Source: Alphaproteobacteria bacterium (GTDB lineage Bacteria; Pseudomonadota; Alphaproteobacteria; CAAGCB01; CAG-977). Taken from it: DNA of 64,000 bases. The notes beneath the pieces are model-generated. The model saw nothing but the letters and a program-made list of their open reading frames with translations, made no database searches and was not told the DNA's origin. Of the stretch, positions 1-9,237 are shown piece after piece. Positions within the stretch are counted from its first letter, which is position 1; every line of letters starts with the position of its first letter. The stretch spans positions 6,311 through 70,310 of the forward strand of contig CAAGCY010000016.1 of NCBI GenBank assembly GCA_900768465.1, given 5' to 3'. Made by a program: the position numbers and the translations under genes.

Positions 1-39
1 AGTTTTTTCCGTGATAGGATAAGCGAAAAAGGATTTGAG

Positions 40-1173
40 ATGAAAAAGTATTTTTCTTGGGCTGTTTTGGCGGCGGCTGTTGTTTGGTGTTCCGCCGCGG
101 TTGCGCGGTACGCCGTCAATGTGGCTTATTGGGACGAAATCCCCTTTTACGCCGCGTTGAAACAGGGGCAAAGCGCGGGCTTTTACTGGCAGACTTACAA
201 CGAACACCGCATTGTGTTTACCAAAATTTTGATGAGCTTCGGCAATCCTTTGACATGGGTTTACACGTCGTACGTTTTGTATCTGCTGACGGTTTTCCAG
301 CTGTGGCGGGTGGTGCGAAAAGCCGCGGGGGACAAGTGGTTTTTGCCTGTGCTGTTTTTACCGCTTTTTTCCGATATGAACGCCGTCAATTTGCTGTGGG
401 GCTTCGCGTCGCAAACGCATTTGATGATTTTGTTCGCTCTGCTGGCGGTTGAATTCTTTTTTTTGCGTCCCGAAAATACGAAAAACAGACTGGCGGGGCT
501 GTTGTTTTTGCTGCTGTCGTGTCTGTCGATGAACATCGTGTTCGCCGTCGGAGTGATGACTGCCGCGCTGATAACCGAAAGAACGCCGAAAAAGCGGGCT
601 TTTTTTTGTTTCGCGGCGGTTCTTGTCGTCTTTTTCATTGATTACAATCCGACGCTTGAACGGACGAAGGCTTCTGTCTTTTCGCCCGAATACGGATATT
701 ATCTGACCAATGTGTTTTCGGCGTATTTTACGGGATTCGACCGTTTTTCGATTGTGCATGCCGTTTTGTTCTGCACGCTGTTTTTGCCGATTGTCGTGCT
801 GTTTTGCAAAAATTTCGATATGGATGACAGAAGCAAAATGGCTTTGTACGCCGTTGTGTTCGGTTCTTTGTTCGCCGCGGCGGGAATTGCCCTCAGCCGA
901 TTCGGCGACCCGCTGATGCACCGTCACGCCGAAAGCGTCATGATTTGCATTCCTGCCGTGATGATGTTGCTTTATCCGATGAAAAAAGCGTTTTTGGCGG
1001 CGGCGGCAATCGTTGCTTTGGGGTACAGCGCGCATTTCGGCACGGCAAGCTTTGACAAAATCAAGTCCGACCGATTGCAGGGCGTCGCTTGTATCGAAGC
1101 GTTCAAAGCGGGACAAAACGACGGCGATTGTCCGACGCTTTATCCTTACAATATGGCAAAATTCGTTTTTTAA
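40..1173 (+). CDS. polytopic membrane protein, GT-C glycosyltransferase-like
   Basis: A 377-residue protein made mostly of hydrophobic segments (about nine or ten predicted membrane spans). After the first span comes a short polar loop with WDE at residues 31-33 and NEHR at 54-57. An acidic first outer loop of this kind is typical of GT-C fold lipid-linked sugar transferases, so such a role is possible, but no family signature is certain. The start has a good AAAAAGGAT ribosome site just upstream. The stop codon overlaps the stop of the convergent ankyrin gene. I cannot assign a substrate. Confidence 0.75.
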   Translation: MKKYFSWAVLAAAVVWCSAAVARYAVNVAYWDEIPFYAALKQGQSAGFYWQTYNEHRIVFTKILMSFGNPLTWVYTSYVLYLLTVFQLWRVVRKAAGDKWFLPVLFLPLFSDMNAVNLLWGFASQTHLMILFALLAVEFFFLRPENTKNRLAGLLFLLLSCLSMNIVFAVGVMTAALITERTPKKRAFFCFAAVLVVFFIDYNPTLERTKASVFSPEYGYYLTNVFSAYFTGFDRFSIVHAVLFCTLFLPIVVLFCKNFDMDDRSKMALYAVVFGSLFAAAGIALSRFGDPLMHRHAESVMICIPAVMMLLYPMKKAFLAAAAIVALGYSAHFGTASFDKIKSDRLQGVACIEAFKAGQNDGDCPTLYPYNMAKFVF

Positions 1174-2369
1174 CCCAGCAGCCGCCAGTAAACATCCGTG
1201 TTGAACAAAGCGGGGTTGTTGCGGGCGTAATCCGCGGCTGTGGCATTGTATTTGTCGGCTTGTTTCGGGTCAAGCCCCTGTTCCAGCAAAAAGCCCGCAA
1301 CGGCGGGATTGTCGTTGCTTGACGCGGCGGCAATCAGCAAAGTTTTGCCGTCTTCCATGGTTTCAAACGGATTTGCGCCGTGTTTGAACAACGCTTCCAG
1401 TACCAGCGGATTGGGATTTTTCGCCGCCGCCCACATGGCGGGCGACGCGTTCAGCACGTTATCCGAAACGGCAAGGCTTGCCCCGCCTTTCAGCAGGGAT
1501 TCCGTTACAAGCGCGTTGATGTTTTCGATGACAGCCAGCATCAAAGGCGTTGTTCCGCGTTTATCCGCGGCGTTTGCGTCCGCGCCGTAGCGCAGCAGGA
1601 TGTCGATAACCGATGCGTCGCGCGCGCTTTGGGCGGCGAACATCAAAGCCGTCCGTCCGTCCAGCGTTTTCATCGAAACGTCCGCGCCGCCCGTTAAAAG
1701 GGCTTCCGTCACCGCGGGGTTCGGATTTTTCCCCGCCGCCAGCATCAAAGGCGTAAAGCCGTTGACCGTTGCGCGGTTGACTTTCGCCCCCATGGTCAGC
1801 AAAACGGAAATCATATGCGGGTTTCGATTTTCTTTCGCCGCCATCATCAAAGGCGTTGCGCCGAATTTTTCTTCGCGCTGGCGAATATCCGCTCCGCTGT
1901 CAATCAGCAAAGCCGCAACGGCGGGATTGGGGTTGCTTTTCGTTGCCCACAGCAAAGCCGTCAGTCCGTCTTTGTCGCGTGCGTCGATGTCGGCGCCTTG
2001 GGACAGCAGAGTTTCGACAATCGCGGGTTCGGGATTCAGCGAAGCGGCAAACATCAGCGGCGTTATTCCTTTTTTGTCGCGTGCGTCGATGTCGGCGCCT
2101 TGGGACAGCAGGAAACGGACAAGGGCGGCGTTTTGAGCTTTGGCGGCGGCAAAAAACAGCGCGGTCATGCCGCTGCTTTGCGGCGTGTCGATTTTCGCGC
2201 CTGCTTGGATTAAAGCGTCAAAAGCCGACAAATCCGCCCCCAGCATCGCGGCGAACATCAACGGCGTTGTTCCCGATTTGTCGCAAACGTTCGGATCGCC
2301 GCCGTCCGCCAACGCCGCTTTGATTTGGTTCGCGTCGCCTGTTTGAGCCGCTTTCAAAACATCCGCCAT
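1170..2369 (-). CDS. ankyrin-repeat protein
   Basis: A 399-residue protein built almost wholly of about eleven ankyrin repeats, from residue 1 to near the C-terminus, with no signal peptide, membrane span or catalytic domain. The repeats follow the pattern TPLM-AA ... LL-GAD, and several carry an NPNPAV-type turn between the helices, giving a unit of about 34-35 residues instead of the usual 33. Ankyrin stacks bind proteins, and a cytosolic scaffold or partner-binding role is the likely function. The start follows a GGAACGG ribosome site. A second, secreted ankyrin protein lies at 51876-52343. Confidence 0.9.
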   Translation of the reverse strand: MADVLKAAQTGDANQIKAALADGGDPNVCDKSGTTPLMFAAMLGADLSAFDALIQAGAKIDTPQSSGMTALFFAAAKAQNAALVRFLLSQGADIDARDKKGITPLMFAASLNPEPAIVETLLSQGADIDARDKDGLTALLWATKSNPNPAVAALLIDSGADIRQREEKFGATPLMMAAKENRNPHMISVLLTMGAKVNRATVNGFTPLMLAAGKNPNPAVTEALLTGGADVSMKTLDGRTALMFAAQSARDASVIDILLRYGADANAADKRGTTPLMLAVIENINALVTESLLKGGASLAVSDNVLNASPAMWAAAKNPNPLVLEALFKHGANPFETMEDGKTLLIAAASSNDNPAVAGFLLEQGLDPKQADKYNATAADYARNNPALFNTDVYWRLLG

Positions 2370-2384
2370 AGCCGTTCCTTTCCG

Positions 2385-2720
2385 TTAAAGTCCGCGGTAA
2401 AAGCAAGAGCGGTTGCCCGTGTGGCACGCCGCGCCCGTTTGGTCAATCAATGCCAGCAGAGTGTCGCCGTCGCAGTCAATCCGCAATTCTTTCAACGCTT
2501 GGACGTGTCCCGACGTTTCGCCTTTGCGCCACAAGGTTTGACGCGATCTTGAAAAATAGCACATTTGTTTTGTGCAAATCGTTTCTTTCAGCGCGGTTTC
2601 GTTCATCCACGCCATCATCAGCACTTCGCGCGTGTCGAATTGCTGAGCGATGACGGGAACCAATCCCGCGTCGTTGTAGCGCACCAGGCTTAAAAAAGCA
2701 TCGGAATCGATTTTCTGCAT
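2385..2720 (-). CDS. hisI: phosphoribosyl-AMP cyclohydrolase
   Basis: A 111-residue enzyme of histidine synthesis that opens the purine ring of phosphoribosyl-AMP. The stand-alone HisI form is seen, with no fused HisE domain. Family motifs are present: SRSRQTLWRKGETSGH near residues 57-72, the metal-binding CDGD at 83-86, and the zinc cysteines C83, C99 and C106 in the GAACHTGNRSC block. It lies 15 bases after the start of the ankyrin gene on the same strand, so the two may be cotranscribed with hisI first. The histidine gene hisC is nearby on the other strand. Confidence 0.95.
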   Translation of the reverse strand: MQKIDSDAFLSLVRYNDAGLVPVIAQQFDTREVLMMAWMNETALKETICTKQMCYFSRSRQTLWRKGETSGHVQALKELRIDCDGDTLLALIDQTGAACHTGNRSCFYRGL

Positions 2721-2789
2721 TCTTTTTTACCTTTGAAAGTGTTAAAAGAGGATACAAACGGTTTCACAAAAAATAAAGGGTTATTTTAA

Positions 2790-3620
2790 ATGGCGGAAAC
2801 TTTGCAGGATTTGCGGCGGGAAATCGATGAAACGGATGACGCTTTGCACGCTTTGATTATGCGCCGCGCCGAATTGGCGGAACGCGTCGGTCGGGTCAAG
2901 GCGGAGTCGGGCGAAAAACAAGTCTTTCGTCCCGTGCGCGAAACTCAAATCCTGCGCAGACTGCTGGGAAACCACAAAGGGAAATTAAGCAAAGCCGTCA
3001 TTATCCGTTTGTGGCGCGAACTGATAAGCGCGTGCACGAACTTGCAGTCGCCGATGACGGCGGCGGTCTTTATGCCCGAACGCGGCATGGGGAATTTGGA
3101 ACTGACGCGCGCCTATTTCGGGTCGTTCACGACTTTGCTGCCGTGCAAATCCGTCAATCTGGTGCTGAAAGAATTGACGCAGGGCGAAGCCGATTTTGCC
3201 GTTTTGTCCCTGCAGGACGATCAAAGCTGCTGGTGGTATGCTTTGGCGCAAGAACGCCGCCGCGCGGTCGCCGTGTTCGCCAAGCTGCCGATTACGGGGA
3301 CGACGGACGACGGGCGCGTGGTGTTTGCTTTGGGCAAAGTGCCGTTTGAATCGTCGGGGGATGATCGCACTTTGCTGGTTGTCGAAACGGACGGCAGCAT
3401 CAGCCTCGGCACGCTGGATCTGGTGTTGAAAGCGGGCGGTATCGCCACCAACGCGATTTACGATTCTTTTGCGCCCGACATGACCCGCAAAGCCTATTTG
3501 TTTGAAGTCGAGGGCTTTATGGAATCCGACGATGCCCGCTTGACCGCCGTTGTTGAAAAAGAGGACGGAAAAATCACGATGACGCGTGTTATCGGCGGTT
3601 TTCCGACTCCGTTTGTGTAA
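2790..3620 (+). CDS. chorismate mutase with C-terminal extension
   Basis: A 276-residue protein. Residues 1-90 are an AroQ-type helical chorismate mutase domain (LRREIDETDDALHALIMRR, then the V-K stretch and the R-E-IL helix), which converts chorismate to prephenate for tyrosine and phenylalanine. The remaining 185 residues look loosely like a prephenate-dehydratase/periplasmic-binding fold but lack clear dehydratase signatures, so they may be regulatory. It is followed three bases later by hisC, whose product class often also transaminates aromatic keto acids. An AAAGGG ribosome site precedes the start. Confidence 0.85.
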   Translation: MAETLQDLRREIDETDDALHALIMRRAELAERVGRVKAESGEKQVFRPVRETQILRRLLGNHKGKLSKAVIIRLWRELISACTNLQSPMTAAVFMPERGMGNLELTRAYFGSFTTLLPCKSVNLVLKELTQGEADFAVLSLQDDQSCWWYALAQERRRAVAVFAKLPITGTTDDGRVVFALGKVPFESSGDDRTLLVVETDGSISLGTLDLVLKAGGIATNAIYDSFAPDMTRKAYLFEVEGFMESDDARLTAVVEKEDGKITMTRVIGGFPTPFV

Positions 3621-3632
3621 AGGATGAAAAAG

Positions 3633-4727
3633 ATGTCAAAGTTACCCGTACCCGCTCATCACAGCATTATGACTTTAGCCCCTTATGTCGGCGGCGCGTC
3701 GACTGTCAAAGGCAAGGCGAAAGTCGTTAAATTGTCGTCAAACGAAGGTGCTTTCGGCACGAATCCGACGGTTGTCAAAGCTATTTGCGACGGGGCGGAA
3801 TCCTTGTTCCGCTATCCCGACGGGGGCAGTGTCGAATTGCGTCAAGCGATTGGCGCGGCGCACGGTTTGGACGCGGCGAGGATTGTGTGCGGTTCGGGTT
3901 CGGACGAGCTTATCGGTTTGCTGTGCCATGCGTATTTGAACGCGGGCGACAAAATCGTCATCACGCAGTACGCGTTTTTGATGTACCGCTTGTACGCCGT
4001 CGGATGCGGAGCGGACGCGATTACCGTTCCCGAAAAAGATTTCAAAGTCGATGTTGACGCGGTGATTAAAGCGGTTACGCCCGAAACGAAAATCGTGTTT
4101 GTCGCCAACCCCGGCAATCCGACGGGAACATACTTGACGCGCGCGGAAATGCGCAAGCTGTGCCGCGGCGTGCCGTCAAGCGTGATGATCGTTCTGGATT
4201 CGGCTTATGCCGAATTCGTGGGGCGCGAAGATTACACGGCGGGGCAAGATTTGGTCGACGAATTCCCGAATGTCGTGATGTTGCGCACGTTTTCCAAGAT
4301 TTACGCGTTGGGCGGCATCCGTTTGGGCTGGTCGTACGCGTCACAGGAAATCACCGATGTTTTGAACCGAGTGCGCGGGCCGTTCAATGTGAACAAAGCC
4401 GCCCAAATCGCGGGCGTTGCGGCGGTCAAAGACACGGCGTTCGTCAAAAAATGCTTTGACCACAACGCGAAATGGCTGGCGCGTCTGCCGCAAGAGTTTG
4501 AAAAGCTGGGCTTGACGATGACTCCGTCGGTTGCGAACTTTGTTCTGGTGCATTTTCCGCACACGGGCAAAACGGCGGAAAACGCGGACAAATACCTGCA
4601 GGAAAACGGCGTTATCGTGCGCAAAGTCGCGTCTTACGGCTTGCCCGACGCTTTGCGAATCACCATCGGCACGGACGAGGACATGGAACTGCTGTTGAAG
4701 CTGTTGCGCGCCTATATGACCGATTAA
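3633..4727 (+). CDS. hisC: histidinol-phosphate aminotransferase
   Basis: A class I/II pyridoxal-phosphate aminotransferase of about 364 residues. It transaminates imidazole-acetol phosphate in histidine synthesis, and many alphaproteobacterial members also act on aromatic keto acids, which would fit the chorismate mutase upstream. Seen motifs include SSNEGAFGTNP near the N-terminus, the NPGNPTG block, and the cofactor lysine in TFSKIYALGGIRLGW. An earlier in-frame ATG at 3624 overlaps the only good ribosome site (AAAGGA), so 3633 is the better start. Its stop overlaps that of kamA. Confidence 0.93.
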   Translation: MSKLPVPAHHSIMTLAPYVGGASTVKGKAKVVKLSSNEGAFGTNPTVVKAICDGAESLFRYPDGGSVELRQAIGAAHGLDAARIVCGSGSDELIGLLCHAYLNAGDKIVITQYAFLMYRLYAVGCGADAITVPEKDFKVDVDAVIKAVTPETKIVFVANPGNPTGTYLTRAEMRKLCRGVPSSVMIVLDSAYAEFVGREDYTAGQDLVDEFPNVVMLRTFSKIYALGGIRLGWSYASQEITDVLNRVRGPFNVNKAAQIAGVAAVKDTAFVKKCFDHNAKWLARLPQEFEKLGLTMTPSVANFVLVHFPHTGKTAENADKYLQENGVIVRKVASYGLPDALRITIGTDEDMELLLKLLRAYMTD

Positions 4728-5848
4728 GGCGTTTCATAATCGGGATAGCGGTACAGTTTTCCTTCAAAGTTTCTGAGCAATAAAAAGTCGCCGTCGCGTC
4801 CCTGAACGTGGTCGGGCGTCAAGACGATTTTGCCGCCGCCCCCCGGAATGTCGATGGCGTACGTCGGCACGGCGTATCCCGATGTGTGTCCGCGCAAAGC
4901 GTCAATGATTTCCAGTCCTTTTTTGACGGGGACGCGGAAATGCATCGATCCTTTGACGGGGTCGCATTGGAACAGGTAGTAGGGGCGGATGCGAACTTTC
5001 AAAAGCTTGTGCATCAGGGATTTCAGCGTGTCGGCGTTGTCGTTCACGCCGCGCAGCAGCACGGTTTGAGACCCCGTCGGAATGCCCGCGTCGGCGATTT
5101 TGTTGCACGCTTCGTTTGTTTCGGGCGTCATTTCGTCGGGATGCGTAAAGTGCAGGCTGAAAAATACGGGGTGGTATTTCTTAATCGTGTTCAGCAAAGA
5201 TTTCGTAAAGCGCATAGGCAGGACGGCGGGTGTTTTCGATCCGATTCGAATCATTTCGACACTGGGAATCGCGCGCAGATTCGACAGCAGGTAATCCAGC
5301 GCCGAATCGGGCATGGTCAGCGGATCGCCGCCCGAAATCAGCACGTCGCGGACTTCGGGGTGGGTGCGGATATAAGAAAACGCCTGTTCCCACATTGCTT
5401 TTCTGACGGGGGACAGACCGTTTTTTTCCTTCAGCCGCCCGACCAGACGCGACCGCGTGCAATAGCGGCAGTAATTGGAGCAAAATTCGGTCGTCAAAAA
5501 CAAAACGCGGTCGGGATAGCGGTGAACCAGCCCCGGCGCGACCATGCACGGTTCTTCGCCCAAAGGATCGTCGTTTTCGCCCGCGGATTCCGTCATTTCC
5601 GCACAAGACGGCAATACGGTGCGGCGCACGGCGGGCGACCGCGCCGCCACAGACGCGTAATAAGGCGTGACCGCCACGGGAAACGCGTTGTTCATGGCTT
5701 GCTTTTCTTCGTCCGTCAAAGTCAGAAAACGTGAAAAATCTTCCGTTTTTGTCAAGCGGTGCTTTAACTGCCAGCGCCAGTCGAACCAGTCGGAATCGGA
5801 AACTTCGGGATAAAATTCGCGTTTGAAAACAAGACTTTCGATTGACAT
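4724..5848 (-). CDS. kamA: lysine 2,3-aminomutase family radical SAM enzyme
   Basis: A 374-residue radical SAM and pyridoxal-phosphate enzyme of the KamA/EpmB family, which moves the alpha-amino group of lysine to the beta carbon. The iron-sulfur cysteines are C123, C127 and C130 in FCSNYCRYCTR. ISGGDPL follows, and the cofactor lysine lies in the GGGGKI motif near residue 340. It is shorter than classical clostridial KamA (about 416 residues). Neither efp nor epmA is adjacent, so it could serve free beta-lysine synthesis or EF-P modification. An AAAGGATG ribosome site precedes the start. Confidence 0.85.
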   Translation of the reverse strand: MSIESLVFKREFYPEVSDSDWFDWRWQLKHRLTKTEDFSRFLTLTDEEKQAMNNAFPVAVTPYYASVAARSPAVRRTVLPSCAEMTESAGENDDPLGEEPCMVAPGLVHRYPDRVLFLTTEFCSNYCRYCTRSRLVGRLKEKNGLSPVRKAMWEQAFSYIRTHPEVRDVLISGGDPLTMPDSALDYLLSNLRAIPSVEMIRIGSKTPAVLPMRFTKSLLNTIKKYHPVFFSLHFTHPDEMTPETNEACNKIADAGIPTGSQTVLLRGVNDNADTLKSLMHKLLKVRIRPYYLFQCDPVKGSMHFRVPVKKGLEIIDALRGHTSGYAVPTYAIDIPGGGGKIVLTPDHVQGRDGDFLLLRNFEGKLYRYPDYETP

Positions 5849-5912
5849 GAAAACATCCTTTGGTGTTTAATAATAAAGTTAAGGAATATTATCCGAATTG
5901 AACGGAAAAGAA

Positions 5913-6176
5913 ATGAAAAAAATTATTTTTTTTATAACGGCTTTGGTTTTGACGGGAACGGCGCGCGCCGCCGATGTCAAAAACACGGACGCGGAACGCT
6001 ACGAACTGCTGGTCAAAACGGCAAACGGCAAGTTTAAAACAAATCTGGAACCGAACGGGTATATCGCGAATCTGTGTTCCGACTGCACTGTCGAAGTTGT
6101 CGGGTACAGCTTGATTGACGTTGAAAAAGAAAAGCTGATTGCGGTCGATAATGGCATTGTAAGGGTTGAAAAATAA
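5913..6176 (+). CDS. small secreted protein with CxxC
   Basis: About 87 residues, with a clear signal peptide (MKKIIFFITALVLTGTARA) predicted to be cut before ADVK. The mature part of about 68 residues holds a CSDC pair that could form a disulfide or bind metal. The ATG at 5913 is preferred over an upstream TTG because GGAAAAG lies just ahead of it. It abuts the next gene, whose ATG follows the stop directly, so the two are translationally linked. I do not recognise the family. Confidence 0.75.
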   Translation: MKKIIFFITALVLTGTARAADVKNTDAERYELLVKTANGKFKTNLEPNGYIANLCSDCTVEVVGYSLIDVEKEKLIAVDNGIVRVEK

Positions 6177-7733
6177 ATGATTGAAAACGCGCGGTTGCGC
6201 AAAGCGGCGTTGTTTTGTTTGTTTTTGCTGGCGGGCGGGGTGTTGTCCGCGTGTATGAAATTCGAACTGCAATACGATTTTTTGCAGTATCATTATTATA
6301 ACGGCTTTGCGTTTTGGAACAACCGTTTGGGTGTGGATATCGCGCCCGCGTTCATTCCGACGTTTTACAATCCGCTGTTGGACGCGGTAATGTACGCGTT
6401 GATGAGCGTTTTAAAGCAGCATGTAACGATATATTGTTTTATCCAAGGGCTGTGGTTCGGCGCGCTGATGTATCTTGCGTTTAAAATTTCCGCCCTTTAT
6501 TTCGATTTGACTACCCGATCGGGAAAAGTGTTTGCCTGCATTTCGTTGCTGATTTGCGCGACGGGAACGGCGACGTGGTTTCAGATGGGGACGGCGACGC
6601 ATGAAACAGAGCTTGCCGTTTTGACGGTCGGTGCTTTTTATCTGCTGTTAAGGGATAACAAGCGTTTTTTTGCCGCGGGATTGCTGTTGGGCATGGCGGC
6701 GGGATTCAAGCTGACCGCCGCGATTTATTGCATATCGACGGGATTGACGTTGATTTTGTTTTACAAAACGCTGGACAAGCCGCTGAAAAGCATTTCCGTT
6801 TTTGCGTTGGGCGGGTTAATCGGATTTTTGATTGTCGACGGTTTTTGGATGATTAAGCTGTGGAATCTGTACGACAATCCGTTTTTTCCGTTCTGGAACG
6901 GCATCTTCAAATCGCCGTATTTCCCCGAACACAATTATATCGATCCGTTGCATTTGAACGGAAAAACGTTTTGGGACAGATTGTTCGCGCCGTTTTTGAT
7001 GGCGTATCAGAATGGTTTTTCCGTGAATATGGTGTCGTTCGATCCGCGATTTGCGGTGGCGGTTGTGGTTGGCGCGCTTTCCGTTGTTGCGTATCGGAAG
7101 CATATCAACAAAAAAGTGCTGTTTGCCGGAATATATGCGCTTGTCTGCTTTATTGTGTGGGAAATTCTTTCTTTTAACGCGCGTTTTTTGATGTCTGCCG
7201 AAATTGTTGTCGGAATTTTATTGACGTACGCGTTGTATGTTTTTTGGAAAAAGCATCCTGAATTGAATGTAAAAACGGCGTTTTTTTATGCGCTGACGAC
7301 GATTGTGTTGTACGCTTTTTTGGCGGTGCCGTTTATAACGGAACCGTGGGGAAAACGAAAGAATTTGGATGTCATCGGTGAAAAAATCATTCTGGCGCCG
7401 GATTCCGTTTTGTTGCTGAAAGGCGAATTTTCACAGTTTGTTGCCGCGGATATTCTGAAAGACAATCCGTCCGTGCGGGCGATTGCGTACGGGGTACACC
7501 AGGTCATTACCGATTGGAATGTAAACCGCTACGGGAAAATGGATGAATTGGCGACGAATGTGATGCGGGGCAAGAAAAAATATATTCTGATGGATAAGCT
7601 TTTATGGCTGGGCAATGATGATGTAACGTTTGAAGCGTATTCGTGGAACTGTCGCTACATGAAAGTTGGCGACATCGGATTGTACGACGGCAAACGTTTT
7701 TACTTCTTTTGCGACAAAGATAACGAACAATGA
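6177..7733 (+). CDS. polytopic membrane protein, GT-C-like
   Basis: A 518-residue membrane protein with roughly ten or eleven spans and a soluble C-terminal tail of about 90 residues. The first outer loop carries a DFLQYHYYNG stretch, and NPLLDAVMYAL follows. This layout resembles GT-C glycosyltransferases that use polyprenyl-linked sugars. The gene begins immediately after the stop of the small secreted protein and ends four bases before the ribosome site of the first pilin gene, so it may take part in surface glycan or pilin modification. That link is inference from position only. Confidence 0.8.
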   Translation: MIENARLRKAALFCLFLLAGGVLSACMKFELQYDFLQYHYYNGFAFWNNRLGVDIAPAFIPTFYNPLLDAVMYALMSVLKQHVTIYCFIQGLWFGALMYLAFKISALYFDLTTRSGKVFACISLLICATGTATWFQMGTATHETELAVLTVGAFYLLLRDNKRFFAAGLLLGMAAGFKLTAAIYCISTGLTLILFYKTLDKPLKSISVFALGGLIGFLIVDGFWMIKLWNLYDNPFFPFWNGIFKSPYFPEHNYIDPLHLNGKTFWDRLFAPFLMAYQNGFSVNMVSFDPRFAVAVVVGALSVVAYRKHINKKVLFAGIYALVCFIVWEILSFNARFLMSAEIVVGILLTYALYVFWKKHPELNVKTAFFYALTTIVLYAFLAVPFITEPWGKRKNLDVIGEKIILAPDSVLLLKGEFSQFVAADILKDNPSVRAIAYGVHQVITDWNVNRYGKMDELATNVMRGKKKYILMDKLLWLGNDDVTFEAYSWNCRYMKVGDIGLYDGKRFYFFCDKDNEQ

Positions 7734-7749
7734 CTCAAGGAGAGAGAGT

Positions 7750-8367
7750 ATGATGAACAATCCGATAGAACAAAGCGGGCGTTCGATTATCGAAATGCTG
7801 GGGGTTCTGGCGATTATCGGCGTTTTGACGGTGGGCGGCATTGCGGGTTTTTCAAGCGCGATGTCAAAATATAAAATCACCCGCATCACCGACGAAGTGC
7901 AGCGCATGGTCACCAACATCCGTTCGGTTTACGCGGGAAAACGGTCGTATACGGGATTGGACAACAAAACCGCGTATACGCTGGGGATTTTGAACAACGA
8001 ACAATGCGCCGATGAAAACTGCGCCGCCGCGACCAATGCTTTCAGCGGGTCGATTTTGCTGGGTTTGCCGAACAAAGCGCATTATTTTTCGATTACCTAT
8101 AACGGTTTGACGCGCGACGCATGCACCCGTTTGGCTATGAACAACTGGGGCGACGCGACTTCTGGGTTGGTCGCCGTGGTCGTCAAGGGCTCGGCGCAGG
8201 GCAATCAGAACAGTATGGCTTATTCATCCGACGGGCTGAACGTGTTTACGACGGACAAACACGGCGATTTGCCGATTCCGCTGGCGAAAGCGGTCGCGGC
8301 ATGCCGGAATTTGACCGCGACGGGTGAAATCGACGGATTGGCGTCGATTACATGGGTGTACCGTTGA
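7750..8367 (+). CDS. type IV pilin-like protein, copy 1
   Basis: A 205-residue prepilin. A short leader ends in SG, then RSIIE places the conserved glutamate at position +5 of the mature protein, followed by a hydrophobic helix (MLGVLAIIGVLTVGGIAGF). This is the signature of type IV pilin or pseudopilin processed by a prepilin peptidase. The globular part has cysteine-containing blocks (DACTRLAM, AACRNL) and ends in ITWVYR, all shared with the next gene. AAGGAG lies seven bases before the chosen ATG. A second ATG three bases later is also possible. Confidence 0.9.
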   Translation: MMNNPIEQSGRSIIEMLGVLAIIGVLTVGGIAGFSSAMSKYKITRITDEVQRMVTNIRSVYAGKRSYTGLDNKTAYTLGILNNEQCADENCAAATNAFSGSILLGLPNKAHYFSITYNGLTRDACTRLAMNNWGDATSGLVAVVVKGSAQGNQNSMAYSSDGLNVFTTDKHGDLPIPLAKAVAACRNLTATGEIDGLASITWVYR

Positions 8368-8387
8368 TTCACGCCTTGCAAATATGA

Positions 8388-8416
8388 CTTTCGACATAGG
8401 TGTATATGTCTGAAAG
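8388..8416 (+). other. hairpin between the two pilin genes
   Basis: An inverted repeat, CTTTCGACATA against TATGTC-GAAAG with one bulged base and a loop of about six bases, in the 144-base gap between the pilin genes. It is not followed by a T-run, so it is not a typical terminator. It could stabilise the 3' end of the first transcript or be chance. Confidence 0.35.
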
Positions 8417-8511
8417 CATAAGAGGTATGCGGTTTTCCAGTCTTGTTGAATTCTGCCTTTTTTGAAAAACTGTAAGTATGAAAACGGTTTTTAACTTAAA
8501 GGGAGGTCATC

Positions 8512-9132
8512 ATGACTTTTAAAGGAACAAACGAATCCGGGCGTTCAATGATTGAAATGTTGGGCGTTCTGGCGATTATCGGTGTTTTGTCCGTCGGCGG
8601 TATCGCAGGGTATTCGCAGGCGATGTCCAAATTCAAAGTGTCCAAAACAACCGACCAGGTGCAAACGATGGTGACGAACATTCGTACATTGTTTACGGGT
8701 CAACGTACCTATGCCGGTTTGTCGGGCGCGAACGCCTATACCATGGGCATTTTGACGGATGAAACGTGGGACGGAACCAATGCGTCCAACGCGTACGGCG
8801 GTTCGATTTTGTTCGGCACGCCGAACAACGAAAAATACTTCTCGATTACCTACAACGGTTTGTCGCAGGATGCCTGCACGCGTTTGGCCATGGCTGACTG
8901 GGGCGATTCGTCTTCGGGTTTGATTGGCATTATTGCGAAATCTACGGAGCAGACTGCGCCTGAAAAAGCTACAACGTCTTGGACGGCAGCGGAAGGTAAA
9001 AGCGGCAGCGGGACGTTTTTGACGTCTTCCAAAAACGAAAGTACGGGTATCCCCGTCATTCTGACCAGCGCAGTCGGCGCTTGTGCAGACGGGGCGGACA
9101 ATGCGGCATCCATTACATGGATTTACCGTTAA
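8512..9132 (+). CDS. type IV pilin-like protein, copy 2
   Basis: A 206-residue paralogue of the preceding pilin. The leader ends in ESG, then RSMIE supplies the +5 glutamate and the hydrophobic helix MLGVLAIIGVLSVGGIAGY. The globular domain keeps YFSITYNGL, DACTRLAM and the C-terminal SITWIYR of copy 1 but differs in the variable middle and in a serine/threonine-rich loop near residues 140-175. A strong GGGAGG ribosome site precedes it, and an intrinsic terminator follows. The pair likely arose by duplication and could be major and minor subunits of one fibre or secretion pseudopilus. Confidence 0.9.
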   Translation: MTFKGTNESGRSMIEMLGVLAIIGVLSVGGIAGYSQAMSKFKVSKTTDQVQTMVTNIRTLFTGQRTYAGLSGANAYTMGILTDETWDGTNASNAYGGSILFGTPNNEKYFSITYNGLSQDACTRLAMADWGDSSSGLIGIIAKSTEQTAPEKATTSWTAAEGKSGSGTFLTSSKNESTGIPVILTSAVGACADGADNAASITWIYR

Positions 9133-9154
9133 TTTGGTTGATTGCTTAAAACGG

Positions 9155-9181
9155 AAAAGGGGCGGTTTCGCCCCTTTTTTG
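9155..9181 (+). terminator. intrinsic terminator after pilin copy 2
   Basis: A stem of AAAAGGGGCG and CGCCCCTTTT around a GTTT loop, followed by a T-run. It ends the pilin unit and separates it from the ABC importer. Confidence 0.9.
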
Positions 9182-9237
9182 TTGCGCATCGTTTGCTTGT
9201 GTCGTACAACGAGTCCGTAAACCTTAAGGAGCGGAAA

